Assembly: GCF_047730075.1 (NCBI RefSeq)
Contig: NZ_CP159831.1
Location: 2,170,001-2,234,000, forward strand
Length of the DNA: 64,000 nt
Reading direction: 5' to 3'
DNA from: Njordibacter sp905182035
Lineage (GTDB): Bacteria; Pseudomonadota; Gammaproteobacteria; Pseudomonadales; Balneatricaceae
Both the position numbers and the translations under genes were made by a program. The first letter of the stretch is position 1; the number at the start of each line of letters is the position of its first letter. The notes beneath the pieces were generated by a model, which was given only the letters and a program-made list of their open reading frames with translations, made no database searches and had not been told where the DNA came from. Of this stretch, positions 1 through 8,682 are shown piece after piece.

Positions 1-1058
1 GCCCCTACAGCGTTGACAGCGTCTACAATGTCTTGTAGCTCTATACCTGGGGTGAACAAAAACATGTTGTTGGCTTTTTCATCAATATTAACGTCAGCAT
101 TGGCTACCTTTGTGGTCTCACCAACTTTAGCAAAGTCCCCTGGCTGGCTCACTTCGTTATTGGTTTTCACTGTTACGGTAATGCCCCCATGGGTTACTGC
201 CGCTGCGTCTACTTTAACGTTACGACTAATCACCACTGTGCCGGTTCGAGAATTCACCACCACACGAGCTGGCGGTGAGGCCGGCTCCACCTCTAGGTTT
301 TCTATCATGGAAAGAAAGCTCACCCGCTGGTTGATTTCTGCAGGCGCTAAGATGCGCGTAGAAACGGCATCCAAGGCGGTCGCAGTACCTGGACCAAAGG
401 TGTCGTTAATTGAGTTGGCTAGTCGACGGTTAGTCGTGAAATCAGAATTTTTTAAGTTAAGGACAATGTATTCACTGGTAGAGAAAGGCGTTTCAACCAT
501 TTTTTCTACGGTAGCACCAGAAGGTATTCGACCTACTGTCGGAACATTGACAGTAGCTGTCGTGCCAGCACCAGCTGCACTAACGCCGCTTACGGCTAGG
601 GCACCCTGAGCCAAGGCATAGACCTCACCATCTACAGCCAAAAGGCGGGACATGATTAAGCTGCCGCCGCGTAAACTAGTGGCTGCACCAATAGTCGATA
701 CAGTCACATCAATACGCTGACCGGGCTTGGCAAAAGCGGGCAAGTCAGCAGTAATCATTACCGCCGCTACGTTTTTGAGCTCTAGCGTATTACGTGTGGT
801 TGAGCCATCGAAGTTAGAAAGGGTGTCGCTTAGGTTTACCCCAAACCGTGCCAACATCGACGTCATGCTTTGGCTGGTAAACGACATTTTACCGTCACCC
901 GTGCCATTTAGACCCACAACCAAACCATAACCAATCAGTTGGTTATCACGCACACCGGCCACTTCGGCCAGATCTTTCACACGATCAGCATGGGCAAGGG
1001 TAGCAATGTGAGCCACCAGAATGGTGGCAAATATGGCAAAAATACGGCAAATTTTCAT
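1..1058 (-). CDS. flgI: Flagellar P-ring protein FlgI (partial, C-terminus off the window)
   Basis: FlgI forms the periplasmic P ring around the flagellar rod. About 352 residues are visible, read from an ATG at 1058 preceded by AAGGAGAAG; the last few residues of a roughly 365-residue family lie beyond the left edge. Residues 1-24 form a signal peptide ending AHA, followed by the conserved DRVKDLAEVAGVRDNQLIGYGLVVGLNGTGD start of the mature protein. The gene has its own sigma-54 type promoter and is separated from flgE by a terminator. The usual upstream neighbours flgF, flgG and flgH are not here. Identification is firm. Confidence 0.95.
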   Translation of the reverse strand, partial: MKICRIFAIFATILVAHIATLAHADRVKDLAEVAGVRDNQLIGYGLVVGLNGTGDGKMSFTSQSMTSMLARFGVNLSDTLSNFDGSTTRNTLELKNVAAVMITADLPAFAKPGQRIDVTVSTIGAATSLRGGSLIMSRLLAVDGEVYALAQGALAVSGVSAAGAGTTATVNVPTVGRIPSGATVEKMVETPFSTSEYIVLNLKNSDFTTNRRLANSINDTFGPGTATALDAVSTRILAPAEINQRVSFLSMIENLEVEPASPPARVVVNSRTGTVVISRNVKVDAAAVTHGGITVTVKTNNEVSQPGDFAKVGETTKVANADVNIDEKANNMFLFTPGIELQDIVDAVNAVG

Positions 1059-1082
1059 GAACTTCTCCTTCTTGTCATAGCT

Positions 1083-1101
1083 AATGCAATATCAATGCCA
1101 A
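1083..1101 (-). promoter_or_regulatory. Sigma-54 promoter upstream of flgI
   Basis: On the minus strand the site reads TTGGCATTGATATTGCATT. It keeps the GG of the -24 element and the GC of the -12 element exactly ten bases apart, as in the TGGCAC-N5-TTGC consensus. The -12 GC lies about 28 bases before the flgI start, giving a short leader that holds the ribosome binding site. Confidence 0.75.
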
Positions 1102-1182
1102 TTTGTCACATAAGCCACCGAACCGCCCTTGATGGAACTGCAGCGACTAGGTGCCTAGGCAGTGATAGCAAATAACAGGCAC

Positions 1183-1216
1183 AAAAAAGCTGCTGGGGTT
1201 AAGCAGCAGCTTTTTT
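1183..1216 (-). terminator. Rho-independent terminator after flgE
   Basis: A perfect seven-base stem GCTGCTG/CAGCAGC with an eight-base loop is flanked by six A and six T. It lies 12 bases past the flgE stop codon, so flgE transcription probably ends here and does not enter flgI. The A and T tracts on both sides would let it act in either direction. Confidence 0.85.
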
Positions 1217-1228
1217 AGCTTAAAACAA

Positions 1229-4200
1229 TTATCCCCTAATGTTGATAATGGTTTGGGTTAAGCTACTTGAGGTCTCAATGGCCTTAGCGTTGGCCTGGAA
1301 GTTACGTTGAGCAGTGATTAAGGCCACCAGCTCTTCCGTCAAGTCCACGTTGGCTCGCTCTAAGGCACCACCCTGTATGGCACCAAAACCGTCAGATCCC
1401 GCCTCACCTAAGTCGGCTGCACCTGAGTTAGTGGTGGATTTGAAGTTGGCGTTACCCACCTGCTTCAAACCGTTCGGGTTAGCGAAGTTGGCCATCATTA
1501 ACTTACCTAGGGCCACCTGAGTACCGTTGGTATAGTTGGCTCGTACAACACCGCCTGAGTCAATATCCAAGCCGTCTAACTGGCCTGATGGGTAACCATC
1601 CTGAGACAAAGATAACACAGAGAACGGTGCAGAATACTGGGTAGAGAACTTACCGTAGTCTACGCCCAAGGTTAACAAGTCAGAACCGTTACTCGGGTCA
1701 AACGGTGAGTAAGCCACACCCTCTTTGGGTGAGATCAGCTTACCGTAGGTATCAAAAGTCAGCTCACCCTTATCTAGATAGATGGGGGTCCACGATGGCG
1801 TTGCATCGGGCTTCGCTGTGGTTTGTTTACCCGCTTGGTCAATGTACAACAAGTTACCCTCCGTATCTGTCGCTTGAGTCACAACCGTTACCGCTGGCAC
1901 TACGCCCCTGGTTTGAGTGGTGGTATCAAAGCCCCAGTTGGAGTGGCCGTTTATGTTCACCGACGAGGTTGCGCCCACAGTACCTGAAGTTACGGTAAAG
2001 CTTTGGCTTGTTTGGTCAAATTTAACTGATACATCGTTCACTTGGCGACCGTCCGTATGCTGGATCAAATTAACACGATCCTGGATGGCTGTGGCAAAGG
2101 TATGACCTGTGTAGGCAGCAGGCGGCACAACTACGGTGCCGTCTACGCCGTCTATGGTCACACTGATGCTGTTGTCATTAGTGGTCACAGAGAAAGTACC
2201 CGTAATGTCTACACCTGCCTTGCTGCCGGTTACTATACCAGCGGTAGAGGCAAGGCCTGTACCTATAGTATTTTTAACTTCAGTGGCATAGGTTGCGCCA
2301 ATACCCAAGAGATGGCTGGTGCCACCAGTAGCGGCAGTGCCTGAAGGAACACCTACAGAAATCTTGGATGCCTCACCTGTGGTACCTGATGAGAATGAGA
2401 ACTTATGGGCGTCCTTACTGTAAGTTACCAATAAACCAGTGCGCTGTTGCTTAGCGTCTAGGGAGACCGCACCCGTTGGCACGATTTGTCCACCGCTAAA
2501 CGCATCACCTACAGAAGAGAAGGTCGCTGTTGCGCTGTCTAAGCCAAAGGCTGCCACAGAACTTGGTGAAGACGCCTTAATACTGCCGTAAGTGGCATCA
2601 GTCGGCGTAAACGTTAGGGCCCTAGTTTTAAGGTCATAACCAACAGTCAAAGGTAAACCCTTATGGGCAACACTATCAGTGCCTATGTAAGTCACTGCAT
2701 CGACCTTAGCCTGAACATTAGCGACCAGTTGGGTGCGGCTGAAGTTAGTGGTATTTTCTTGATACTGATCAACGACAATCGTTAAGTCGGTGGTTTCCGT
2801 TCCAGTAGAAGCAGCTGTATCAGCTTTGGTTGCTGTGACGGATCCACCAATTGTTACCGAACCTAGGGCAGTACTTGAACGGGCGGCCATCACAAGGGTT
2901 TTATCGACACGCTTGATATCAAACGCTGATTCGCCAGCATTGATTTTGACTGCCAATGCGTCCAGGGTCTTAGTGTTATTGGAGTCAAAGGCCTGGGTGT
3001 AAGTATTGCTACCGATGGCGAAGGTCACGTTTTCACCAACAACAAGATCCCTGTTGAAAGTAAAAGTGTCCACCTCTGGACCCATGGCTTTGTTGATGTC
3101 ATTACCAAGGCTGTCTTGCAGCTCTAGGGTAATGGTACGGTCCGCAGTAGTAGTGGGCATCTTATAGCTTTTTTCATCGCCAAACTTGGCGTTAAGGTTA
3201 AGGGTCATTAATGTTGCAAGTTCAGTACCAGTATATGATCCAGCAGCAATATCAATGGTTTGAGTATTACTACCATCTACTGACACAGTTACGAAGTTAC
3301 TACCACTAAATGTTCCACCACCTTCTGTAGGCCAGCCTGCAGAATCAGCTGTTGGGATAATTAAACTACCAACGGTTGTGTCTGCTGTTGTGGCGGTAAG
3401 GCCTACACCAGCGGTCGTGTCTGCAGTTGTAATGGTAAGATCAATAGAACCGTTAGTTGTGCCACCAATGGTGCCCTTGGTCATCTGGGTGCTACTTTTC
3501 ATATCGCTAGTTATGGTGAACACTGTACCGCTAGTTGCAGCTGCAGTAATCGGATCAGTACCTGCGTTGATCAACGCCACAAGGTTAGTAATTGTAGTAG
3601 CCGCATCCGTAGCAAAGGCCTGGGTATAGGTCGTGCCAGCATAGGTGTAGGATACGCTACCGCTAGCGGCGACAGCAGCGCCGAGGGTAATAGTATCCAC
3701 TTCCGCGGTACCAGTTCCTGACGCGGTACCACCAACGGTGCCTTTAGTCATCTGTGTGTCACTTCCATCTACTTTAGTGATGGTGAAAGTTGTGGCACTT
3801 CCACTAACTGCAGCTGCAGTCACCGTAGTTTCACCAGCGTTTATCAATGTTACAAGACCGGCAATTGTAGTTGCTGCGTCCGTATCAAAGGCCTTTGAAT
3901 AGGTCGTGCCACCATAGTTGTATTTTAAGGTGCCGCCAGAAGCGACAGAAGCACCAAAGGTAACAGTATCGACTTCCTTAACACCACTCAAAGCCAGGGC
4001 AGTAGAGCCGGCTGTAAAGCCTGTAACCGTCTGTGGGGGTATGGCTGTACTATTATATGCCGTTAAAGTGACTTTACCGTCTACTCGAGCGGCCTTAAAA
4101 TCAGTTTCGCCCGCATTAATTTTGGTCACCAGAGCGTCCAAAGTGGCATTGTGGCTGGTAATAAAGGGCTGAGTGTACGTCGTTGTGACACTGTCAGTTG

Positions 4201-5263
4201 TGTGGGCAAAGGAAACTGTTCCCGTTGCAACTATATCTGCTGTAAAGCCATAGGTGTCGACTTCTGCAGTAGGCTTCACAATCGTGACTTTAGTGCTGTC
4301 TGTAGAACCGAAGTCGTGTCCTACGGTCGCACGCGTCATGTAACCACCCGTGGTGGCACCAGGAGATGACGGCACCGTGGTTTGTTGGTCATCATTAAAG
4401 TATAGAGGGTGTGCAGCCGCCGCGTTAAATGTGGGGTCGATGGCTGCAGGGTTGGTACTAATTTGCCCAAACTTATTCATGTACTGGGTTTCGCTCTTGT
4501 CATTTTTTGCCGCAATGATCGACGGGTCTAGCTCTTTATCACCGATAAAGATTTTCGTGTCCCACTTGTTGGTAGGGTTGATCTCTGTTGCCGAACTGGT
4601 TTTAACGTAATAAACCGTCGCAATGTGAGGGTTACCTAAAGAGTCGTATACTGTGATCGACGTTGACTTGTTGAACGTGTCACTGTCATTACGATCAAAG
4701 CTGTATGGGTTATCGGTCGTGTAAGTGGCAGACTCAGGCAATATTGCCGCACCCGCTGGTAAGTTTAGACCCAATTCAATCTGTGAAGAGGGTTGGGGTA
4801 AGCCGGCAGTTGAGGGCAACTGCAGAGATTTAGCAGAACCCAAACCTGTCGCAATTACCGAGCCGTCATCGTTCACCGGGAAGGTTTGTAAGTACTGACC
4901 AGAGGAGTCAACTACATACCGGTCGTTGTTTACACTAAAAGAACCTGCTCGTGTGTACACTGTTTGGTTAGATGTTTGGCTTGGCTTTAAGGCAAAGAAA
5001 CCCTGGCCAGAAATCGCCAAGTCTAAGGAGTTAGTAGAGAACTCAATGTTACCCTGACTAAACTGCTGGTTTACTTTCTTCAAAAGCACACCCTGGCCGA
5101 TGGCGCTAGACGCGTTTTCCAAGGGTGAGGTAGCAAATATGTCACCAAACTCAGCACGGGATTTCTTAAAACCCACAGTACCTACGTTGGATACGTTGTT
5201 TGATGTGATACCTAATTGTGCTTGCGCCGCGTTTAGGCCTGTTAGTGAAGTATAGAATGACAT
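1229..5263 (-). CDS. flgE: Giant flagellar hook protein FlgE with internal repeats
   Basis: FlgE polymerises into the hook joining rod and filament. The N-terminal D0 helix (MSFYTSLTGLNAAQAQLGITSNNVSN) and the C-terminal helix (ALERANVDLTEELVALITAQRNFQANAKAIE...INIRG) are typical FlgE. At 1344 residues it is about three times the common 400-450. The extra length is a serine/threonine-rich middle with at least four related modules of about 85-95 residues, each opening with EVDT and containing TYTQAF-like and INAGE-like segments (starting near residues 334, 430, 521 and 730). The second and third modules are the most alike. It is the last gene of flgBCDE, followed by a terminator. Confidence 0.93.
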   Translation of the reverse strand: MSFYTSLTGLNAAQAQLGITSNNVSNVGTVGFKKSRAEFGDIFATSPLENASSAIGQGVLLKKVNQQFSQGNIEFSTNSLDLAISGQGFFALKPSQTSNQTVYTRAGSFSVNNDRYVVDSSGQYLQTFPVNDDGSVIATGLGSAKSLQLPSTAGLPQPSSQIELGLNLPAGAAILPESATYTTDNPYSFDRNDSDTFNKSTSITVYDSLGNPHIATVYYVKTSSATEINPTNKWDTKIFIGDKELDPSIIAAKNDKSETQYMNKFGQISTNPAAIDPTFNAAAAHPLYFNDDQQTTVPSSPGATTGGYMTRATVGHDFGSTDSTKVTIVKPTAEVDTYGFTADIVATGTVSFAHTTDSVTTTYTQPFITSHNATLDALVTKINAGETDFKAARVDGKVTLTAYNSTAIPPQTVTGFTAGSTALALSGVKEVDTVTFGASVASGGTLKYNYGGTTYSKAFDTDAATTIAGLVTLINAGETTVTAAAVSGSATTFTITKVDGSDTQMTKGTVGGTASGTGTAEVDTITLGAAVAASGSVSYTYAGTTYTQAFATDAATTITNLVALINAGTDPITAAATSGTVFTITSDMKSSTQMTKGTIGGTTNGSIDLTITTADTTAGVGLTATTADTTVGSLIIPTADSAGWPTEGGGTFSGSNFVTVSVDGSNTQTIDIAAGSYTGTELATLMTLNLNAKFGDEKSYKMPTTTADRTITLELQDSLGNDINKAMGPEVDTFTFNRDLVVGENVTFAIGSNTYTQAFDSNNTKTLDALAVKINAGESAFDIKRVDKTLVMAARSSTALGSVTIGGSVTATKADTAASTGTETTDLTIVVDQYQENTTNFSRTQLVANVQAKVDAVTYIGTDSVAHKGLPLTVGYDLKTRALTFTPTDATYGSIKASSPSSVAAFGLDSATATFSSVGDAFSGGQIVPTGAVSLDAKQQRTGLLVTYSKDAHKFSFSSGTTGEASKISVGVPSGTAATGGTSHLLGIGATYATEVKNTIGTGLASTAGIVTGSKAGVDITGTFSVTTNDNSISVTIDGVDGTVVVPPAAYTGHTFATAIQDRVNLIQHTDGRQVNDVSVKFDQTSQSFTVTSGTVGATSSVNINGHSNWGFDTTTQTRGVVPAVTVVTQATDTEGNLLYIDQAGKQTTAKPDATPSWTPIYLDKGELTFDTYGKLISPKEGVAYSPFDPSNGSDLLTLGVDYGKFSTQYSAPFSVLSLSQDGYPSGQLDGLDIDSGGVVRANYTNGTQVALGKLMMANFANPNGLKQVGNANFKSTTNSGAADLGEAGSDGFGAIQGGALERANVDLTEELVALITAQRNFQANAKAIETSSSLTQTIINIRG
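3076..4264. repeat. Repeated modules of about 260-290 bases inside flgE
   Basis: Four related modules start on the minus strand at 4264, 3976, 3703 and 3076, each opening with codons for Glu-Val-Asp-Thr. The second and third (3976-3704 and 3703-about 3446) are most alike at the DNA level, including a shared cctttagtcatctg-like and aggtcgtgccac-like stretch, pointing to a recent tandem duplication. Confidence 0.75.
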
Positions 5264-5280
5264 AAGTCGATCCCCTTTTA

Positions 5281-5320
5281 GTTACTATTAATTACTATTA
5301 ATTACTTTTAGTTAATTACA
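5281..5320. repeat. Degenerate 10-base repeats upstream of flgE
   Basis: Four units gttactatta, attactatta, attactttta and gttaattaca follow each other in the 76-base flgD-flgE gap. They lie in the flgE leader of the operon mRNA, just before the GGGGATC region upstream of the start codon. No function is evident. Confidence 0.6.
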
Positions 5321-5339
5321 TTTAAGTGACGCTAACTGC

Positions 5340-6014
5340 CTACTGGCTGATGCGCTTAACACTGTCAAAACTGACATTACCTTGCCCAGAGACATTGAGT
5401 GTGACCTCACCACCCTTGAGCTGAATACTATTTACTGTGCCATACACCTGCATTGGCGGTACCGTGGTTACGCCATCTCTTACGGCGGAGGCGCTAAGGT
5501 AATAGCTCCCTTCAGGTGCTACGGTGCCATCATGTTTGATGCCATCCCAGGCAAATTCTTGGGAGCCAGCCATTTTCGAACCTAGCCCTAAGCTGGTCAT
5601 TACTTCACCACTTTCAGACTTAATATCAATGCGAAGGTCGTTAGCTGCCATCGTAAGATCTATGGCGCCACCAAGTTTTCCACCTTTTAGTTGCGCCCAG
5701 TTACCATCCACCAGTGCTTGTTTACCAATCATGGAGGCATTGTTACTCAACTGCTGCCCCTGGTAGATACCCACTAGATTGTCGACGGATTCACCCATTT
5801 CGGTGATGCCTTGCACGGTAGAAAACTGTGCCATCTGGCCCATGAATTCACCGTTATCCATGGGCTTCATTGGGTCCTGGTTTTGCAACTGGGTCATGAG
5901 CAACTTCAAAAAGTCCTCTTGCCCTAACGTCGAGGTGCGTTTAATTTCTTTTTGTTGAGTCGATTCCAAGGTCCTAAAACTTTCGGGTACCGAGCTAATT
6001 GATGCTGTCATCAT
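5340..6014 (-). CDS. flgD: Flagellar hook assembly (cap) protein FlgD
   Basis: FlgD caps the growing hook and is required for FlgE polymerisation. This 224-residue protein has the family N-terminal segment TLGQEDFLKLLMTQLQNQDPMKPMDNGEFMGQMAQFSTVQG at about residues 29-70 and the C-terminal beta-rich part with GxKxDGTVAPEGSYYLSA. It opens with MMTAS, a start shared with the neighbouring truncated flgC copy because of a tandem duplication. It lies between that copy and flgE; the 76-base gap to flgE contains degenerate 10-base repeats. Confidence 0.95.
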   Translation of the reverse strand: MMTASISSVPESFRTLESTQQKEIKRTSTLGQEDFLKLLMTQLQNQDPMKPMDNGEFMGQMAQFSTVQGITEMGESVDNLVGIYQGQQLSNNASMIGKQALVDGNWAQLKGGKLGGAIDLTMAANDLRIDIKSESGEVMTSLGLGSKMAGSQEFAWDGIKHDGTVAPEGSYYLSASAVRDGVTTVPPMQVYGTVNSIQLKGGEVTLNVSGQGNVSFDSVKRISQ

Positions 6015-6786
6015 TTCCTCCTTACTATGCTTATGCTGGCTACGCTGGCTAAGGCATTACATACCAAGCTGTAACGTGGCCATCATCATTTTCTTGGTGG
6101 CGTTCATCACTTCTACGTTGGTTTTGTAGGAACGTGAAACGTTGGTCATATCCACCATTTTTTCAATAGAGTTAACGTTTGACATGAACACATAACCGTC
6201 ATTACTAGCTGCTGAGTTTTGTGGGTCATAACGCTTAGTATTAGCCAGGCCACCAACATGGATACGGTTAACTTTCACACTGGCTTCAAAGTTACTGCTA
6301 GTGTGATTTTTCATCACCGTTTTAAAGATTGGGTTTTTGGCTTTGCACACTTCATCCGTTGTAGTACCCAAAACGTCCATGTTGGCTAAGTTAGATGCTG
6401 TCATCATTTCCTCCTTACTATGCTTATGCTGGCTAAGCCAGCTAAGGCATTACTTGCCCAGCTGCAACGTGGCCATCATCATTTTTTTGGTGGCGTTCAT
6501 CACTTCTACGTTGGTTTGGTAGGAGCGCGAGGCGTTGGTCATATCCACCATTTCTTCAATAGAATTCACGTTAGACATAAACACGTAACCGTCATCATTA
6601 GCTGCAGGGTTTTGTGGGTCATAACGCTTGGTGTTAGCCCGATCGCTAACATGGATGCCGTTAACTTTCACACTGGCTTCAAAGTTACTGTTAGTGTGAG
6701 TCTCCATTACTGTTTTAAAAATCGGTTTTTTGGCTCTGTAAGCTTCTTCCGATGTAGTACCCACAACGTCCATGTTGGCTAAGTTA
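6001..6786. repeat. 393-base tandem direct duplication covering flgC and the flgD start
   Basis: Copy one runs about 6001-6393 and copy two about 6394-6786. Both contain the stretch around the flgD start (starting gatgctgtcatcatttcc at 6001 and 6394), the flgC-flgD spacer and most of flgC. The copies have diverged at scattered positions. At the junction, flgC and flgD share gctaa-tt, which may have been the microhomology of the event. Confidence 0.85.
6057..6407 (-). pseudogene. Truncated second FlgC copy fused to the flgD start
   Basis: This 116-residue reading frame begins with the first codons of flgD (MMTAS) and continues with FlgC from NLANMD to the C-terminus. It lacks the first 27 or so residues of FlgC (MSMLTALKISSSAMTAQM...), the D0 helix that rod proteins need to pack. 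It is the product of a 393-base tandem duplication (6001-6393 and 6394-6786) and carries a copy of the flgD ribosome binding site. Compared with the intact flgC it has changes at conserved spots (EEAYRAKK to DEVCKAKN), suggesting relaxed selection. The frame is still open, so a product may be made; I call it a probable pseudogene. Confidence 0.8.
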
Positions 6787-6863
6787 CTGGCAGTGGTGTT
6801 CATGCGTACCATCTGCGCGGTCATGGCTGAACTGGAAATCTTTAAGGCTGTTAACATTGACAT
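6450..6863 (-). CDS. flgC: Flagellar basal-body rod protein FlgC
   Basis: FlgC is a proximal rod subunit. The 137-residue protein has the full N-terminal helix MSMLTALKISSSAMTAQMVRMNTTASNLANMDV and the C-terminal motif NVNSIEEMVDMTNASRSYQTNVEVMNATKKMMMATLQLGK, at the family's usual length. It follows flgB by 44 bases in a probable flgBC(C')DE operon driven by the sigma-54 promoter upstream of flgB. A truncated copy follows it directly. Confidence 0.95.
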   Translation of the reverse strand: MSMLTALKISSSAMTAQMVRMNTTASNLANMDVVGTTSEEAYRAKKPIFKTVMETHTNSNFEASVKVNGIHVSDRANTKRYDPQNPAANDDGYVFMSNVNSIEEMVDMTNASRSYQTNVEVMNATKKMMMATLQLGK

Positions 6864-6907
6864 TGTGCTGTCCTCTTTTGGTTTACGATGAGTGGGCTAG
6901 GTTTGGC

Positions 6908-7300
6908 TTATTCGCCACGCAAAGCACTCATGACACCTTTAATTCGGTTATTCAAGAAAGTATTGGTGGCCTGGTAACGCATCGAGTTTTCTGTAAACAG
7001 GCTGTTTTCTGTGTTAACTTCCACTGTGTTGCCATCTAAAGAGGCACTGCTGGGCATGCGGTACTTAATCATGCTGTCGCCCTGCAACGCCTGGTAGTTA
7101 CTCACGCCAATATGACGACCGTGGCTAGTGCGCATGTTATTACTTTCCGTGGTAGCCATTACGCTGCTAAAATCTATATCACGAGCCTTATAGTTAGGTG
7201 TATCTACGTTGGCAATGTTCGAAGCCAATACGCCAATGCGCTGTTCGCGCAGCTTTAAAGCGGTGGCGTGAATGCCTAGTGGGTTTTGTAAAATGCTCAT
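6908..7300 (-). CDS. flgB: Flagellar basal-body rod protein FlgB
   Basis: FlgB is the most proximal rod subunit. The 130-residue protein carries the rod-family N-terminal motif LREQRIGVLASNIANVDTPNYKARDIDF and a matching C-terminal helix (SMRYQATNTFLNNRIKGVMSALRGE). It is the first gene of the minus-strand hook and rod operon and is divergent from flgA. A sigma-54 site lies about 60 bases upstream. Confidence 0.96.
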   Translation of the reverse strand: MSILQNPLGIHATALKLREQRIGVLASNIANVDTPNYKARDIDFSSVMATTESNNMRTSHGRHIGVSNYQALQGDSMIKYRMPSSASLDGNTVEVNTENSLFTENSMRYQATNTFLNNRIKGVMSALRGE

Positions 7301-7360
7301 AATCGCTCGCTACTTTTGTTAACTGTTTAGAGGCCTTAAAATGCCTGCTACACACTCACT

Positions 7361-7379
7361 AAAGCAACGATTATGCCAA
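7361..7379 (-). promoter_or_regulatory. Sigma-54 promoter upstream of flgB
   Basis: On the minus strand the site reads TTGGCATAATCGTTGCTTT, with GG and GC separated by ten bases. It shares the TTGGCAT and TTGC halves with the site upstream of flgI. It would place transcription start near 7352, about 50 bases before the flgB ATG. Confidence 0.75.
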
Positions 7380-7421
7380 TATTAAAAAATTGTTACTTTT
7401 CATCATGTTAGAAATTATTTT

Positions 7422-8546
7422 ATGACAGATTTAGCACCAAAAAACAACAAGCGGCAAGGCCTTGCCACCCAGTTAACGCAGCCCAAGTGGATGCCATTGA
7501 TGGCCTGCCTATGGCTAATTACCACGGCAACTCAAGCCGCACAATGGCAGGCCCATCAAGACATCTACCAAGCAATTAATCAATTTTCACAACAGGAGTT
7601 GGGTGGCCATGCACGCATTACTCAGCTCGACGAGCGCAGCCGTTACCACCTGTGTAAAACCCCACTGCAAGTGTCACTGCCTTTTAACAACCACAAAACC
7701 GTAAAGGTGGTTTGCGAAAAAACCCACAGCAATAACAAACCTAGCTGGTTGTTATATCTATCCATTAATGTACAAACCAACACCCAAGCCTGGCGTTTAG
7801 TTAGCCCCATTGCAGAACAAGGCACTATCAATGCCAACCAGGTTGTGTTGGTGACCTACACGGGTACCAGCAGCAGTTATATCGGCAGCGAGACCAACCC
7901 CACTGGAAAACAAGTTAAGCGCCGGTTAGATGTGGGCCATTGGCTTAGCCCGATAGATTTTATGGATTTACAACTGCTATGGCGCGCGGCAGAGGACATT
8001 TCTCAGGGCCAGGTGATCGCCTCAAAACACTTATTGGCTAGCAAAGAATCTACACGCACCACCAGCCCTAATGCCGTTACCAACAAAAACCAATTACTGG
8101 GTCAGTTGGCAAAACGTTATATTAAAGCCGGCAAACTATTGGATCAAAATGACGTAGAAGGCCAACAACATGTGGTCATTAGCAGCCAGGCATTAACCAT
8201 GGGTAGAGAACTTATCGCCCAAGACCTCACTATGGCATGGGTGCCAGACCACAAACTCAGGCAAGCAGGGTTTAACCACAAAGAAGCGTTAGTCGGCTGG
8301 GTGACCAAACGTCATATTGCTAGCGGCACCCCCCTTACCCAAGACATGCTACGCCAAGCTTATCTGGTGACTAAGGGCAGCGAAGTAAGCCTACAGATTA
8401 ATTTAGACAACTACCAAATCACCAGCCAAGCTGAGGCTTTGTCTAATGGCAATTTGGGTGATAAGATTGAGGTTAAAGTGATTCCTAGCGGCCTAGTTAA
8501 GCGTGGTATAGTGATTGCTAAAGGCCATGTTGAGCTTAGCCGTTAA
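7422..8546 (+). CDS. flgA: Flagellar P-ring chaperone FlgA, enlarged
   Basis: FlgA is a periplasmic chaperone for P-ring assembly by FlgI. The C-terminal half (about residues 250-374) has the SAF-type fold and the conserved ending KGSEVSLQINLDNYQITSQAEALSNGNLGDKIEVKVIPSGLVKRGIV. At 374 residues it is well above the 220-250 usual in enteric bacteria. The middle holds repeated segments of the form 'R-A-x-x-D-I-x-x-G-Q-V-I' and 'G-R-E-L-I-A-Q-D-L', which look like extra SAF-like copies. A hydrophobic segment ending TQAA near residue 40 is the likely signal peptide; the true start may be Met24 or Met27. The gene is divergent from flgB. Confidence 0.9.
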   Translation: MTDLAPKNNKRQGLATQLTQPKWMPLMACLWLITTATQAAQWQAHQDIYQAINQFSQQELGGHARITQLDERSRYHLCKTPLQVSLPFNNHKTVKVVCEKTHSNNKPSWLLYLSINVQTNTQAWRLVSPIAEQGTINANQVVLVTYTGTSSSYIGSETNPTGKQVKRRLDVGHWLSPIDFMDLQLLWRAAEDISQGQVIASKHLLASKESTRTTSPNAVTNKNQLLGQLAKRYIKAGKLLDQNDVEGQQHVVISSQALTMGRELIAQDLTMAWVPDHKLRQAGFNHKEALVGWVTKRHIASGTPLTQDMLRQAYLVTKGSEVSLQINLDNYQITSQAEALSNGNLGDKIEVKVIPSGLVKRGIVIAKGHVELSR

Positions 8547-8608
8547 GGTGGCTAGACCGTGTTTTAGTAAAAGTTAAGATTTTTTATGAAAAGAATGCTA
8601 TTTTGGGC

Positions 8609-8635
8609 TCAAGTTTTTACCAATTCTGCCGATGA
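8609..8635 (+). promoter_or_regulatory. Sigma-28 (FliA) promoter upstream of flgM
   Basis: The site reads TCAAGTTT, eleven bases, then GCCGATGA. This closely fits the flagellar class III consensus TAAAGTTT-N11-GCCGATAA. It lies about 48 bases before the flgM ATG, as expected for a gene feeding back on FliA. Confidence 0.8.
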
Positions 8636-8682
8636 CTACTACGTAGTTGGAAAAGTAGGTTAGATTAGGTTAGAGGTGCAAC

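Noticed and set aside
13..609. Plus-strand reading frames opposite flgI, flgE and other minus-strand genes
   Set aside because: They are antisense shadows of confidently identified genes and lack start signals and family matches.
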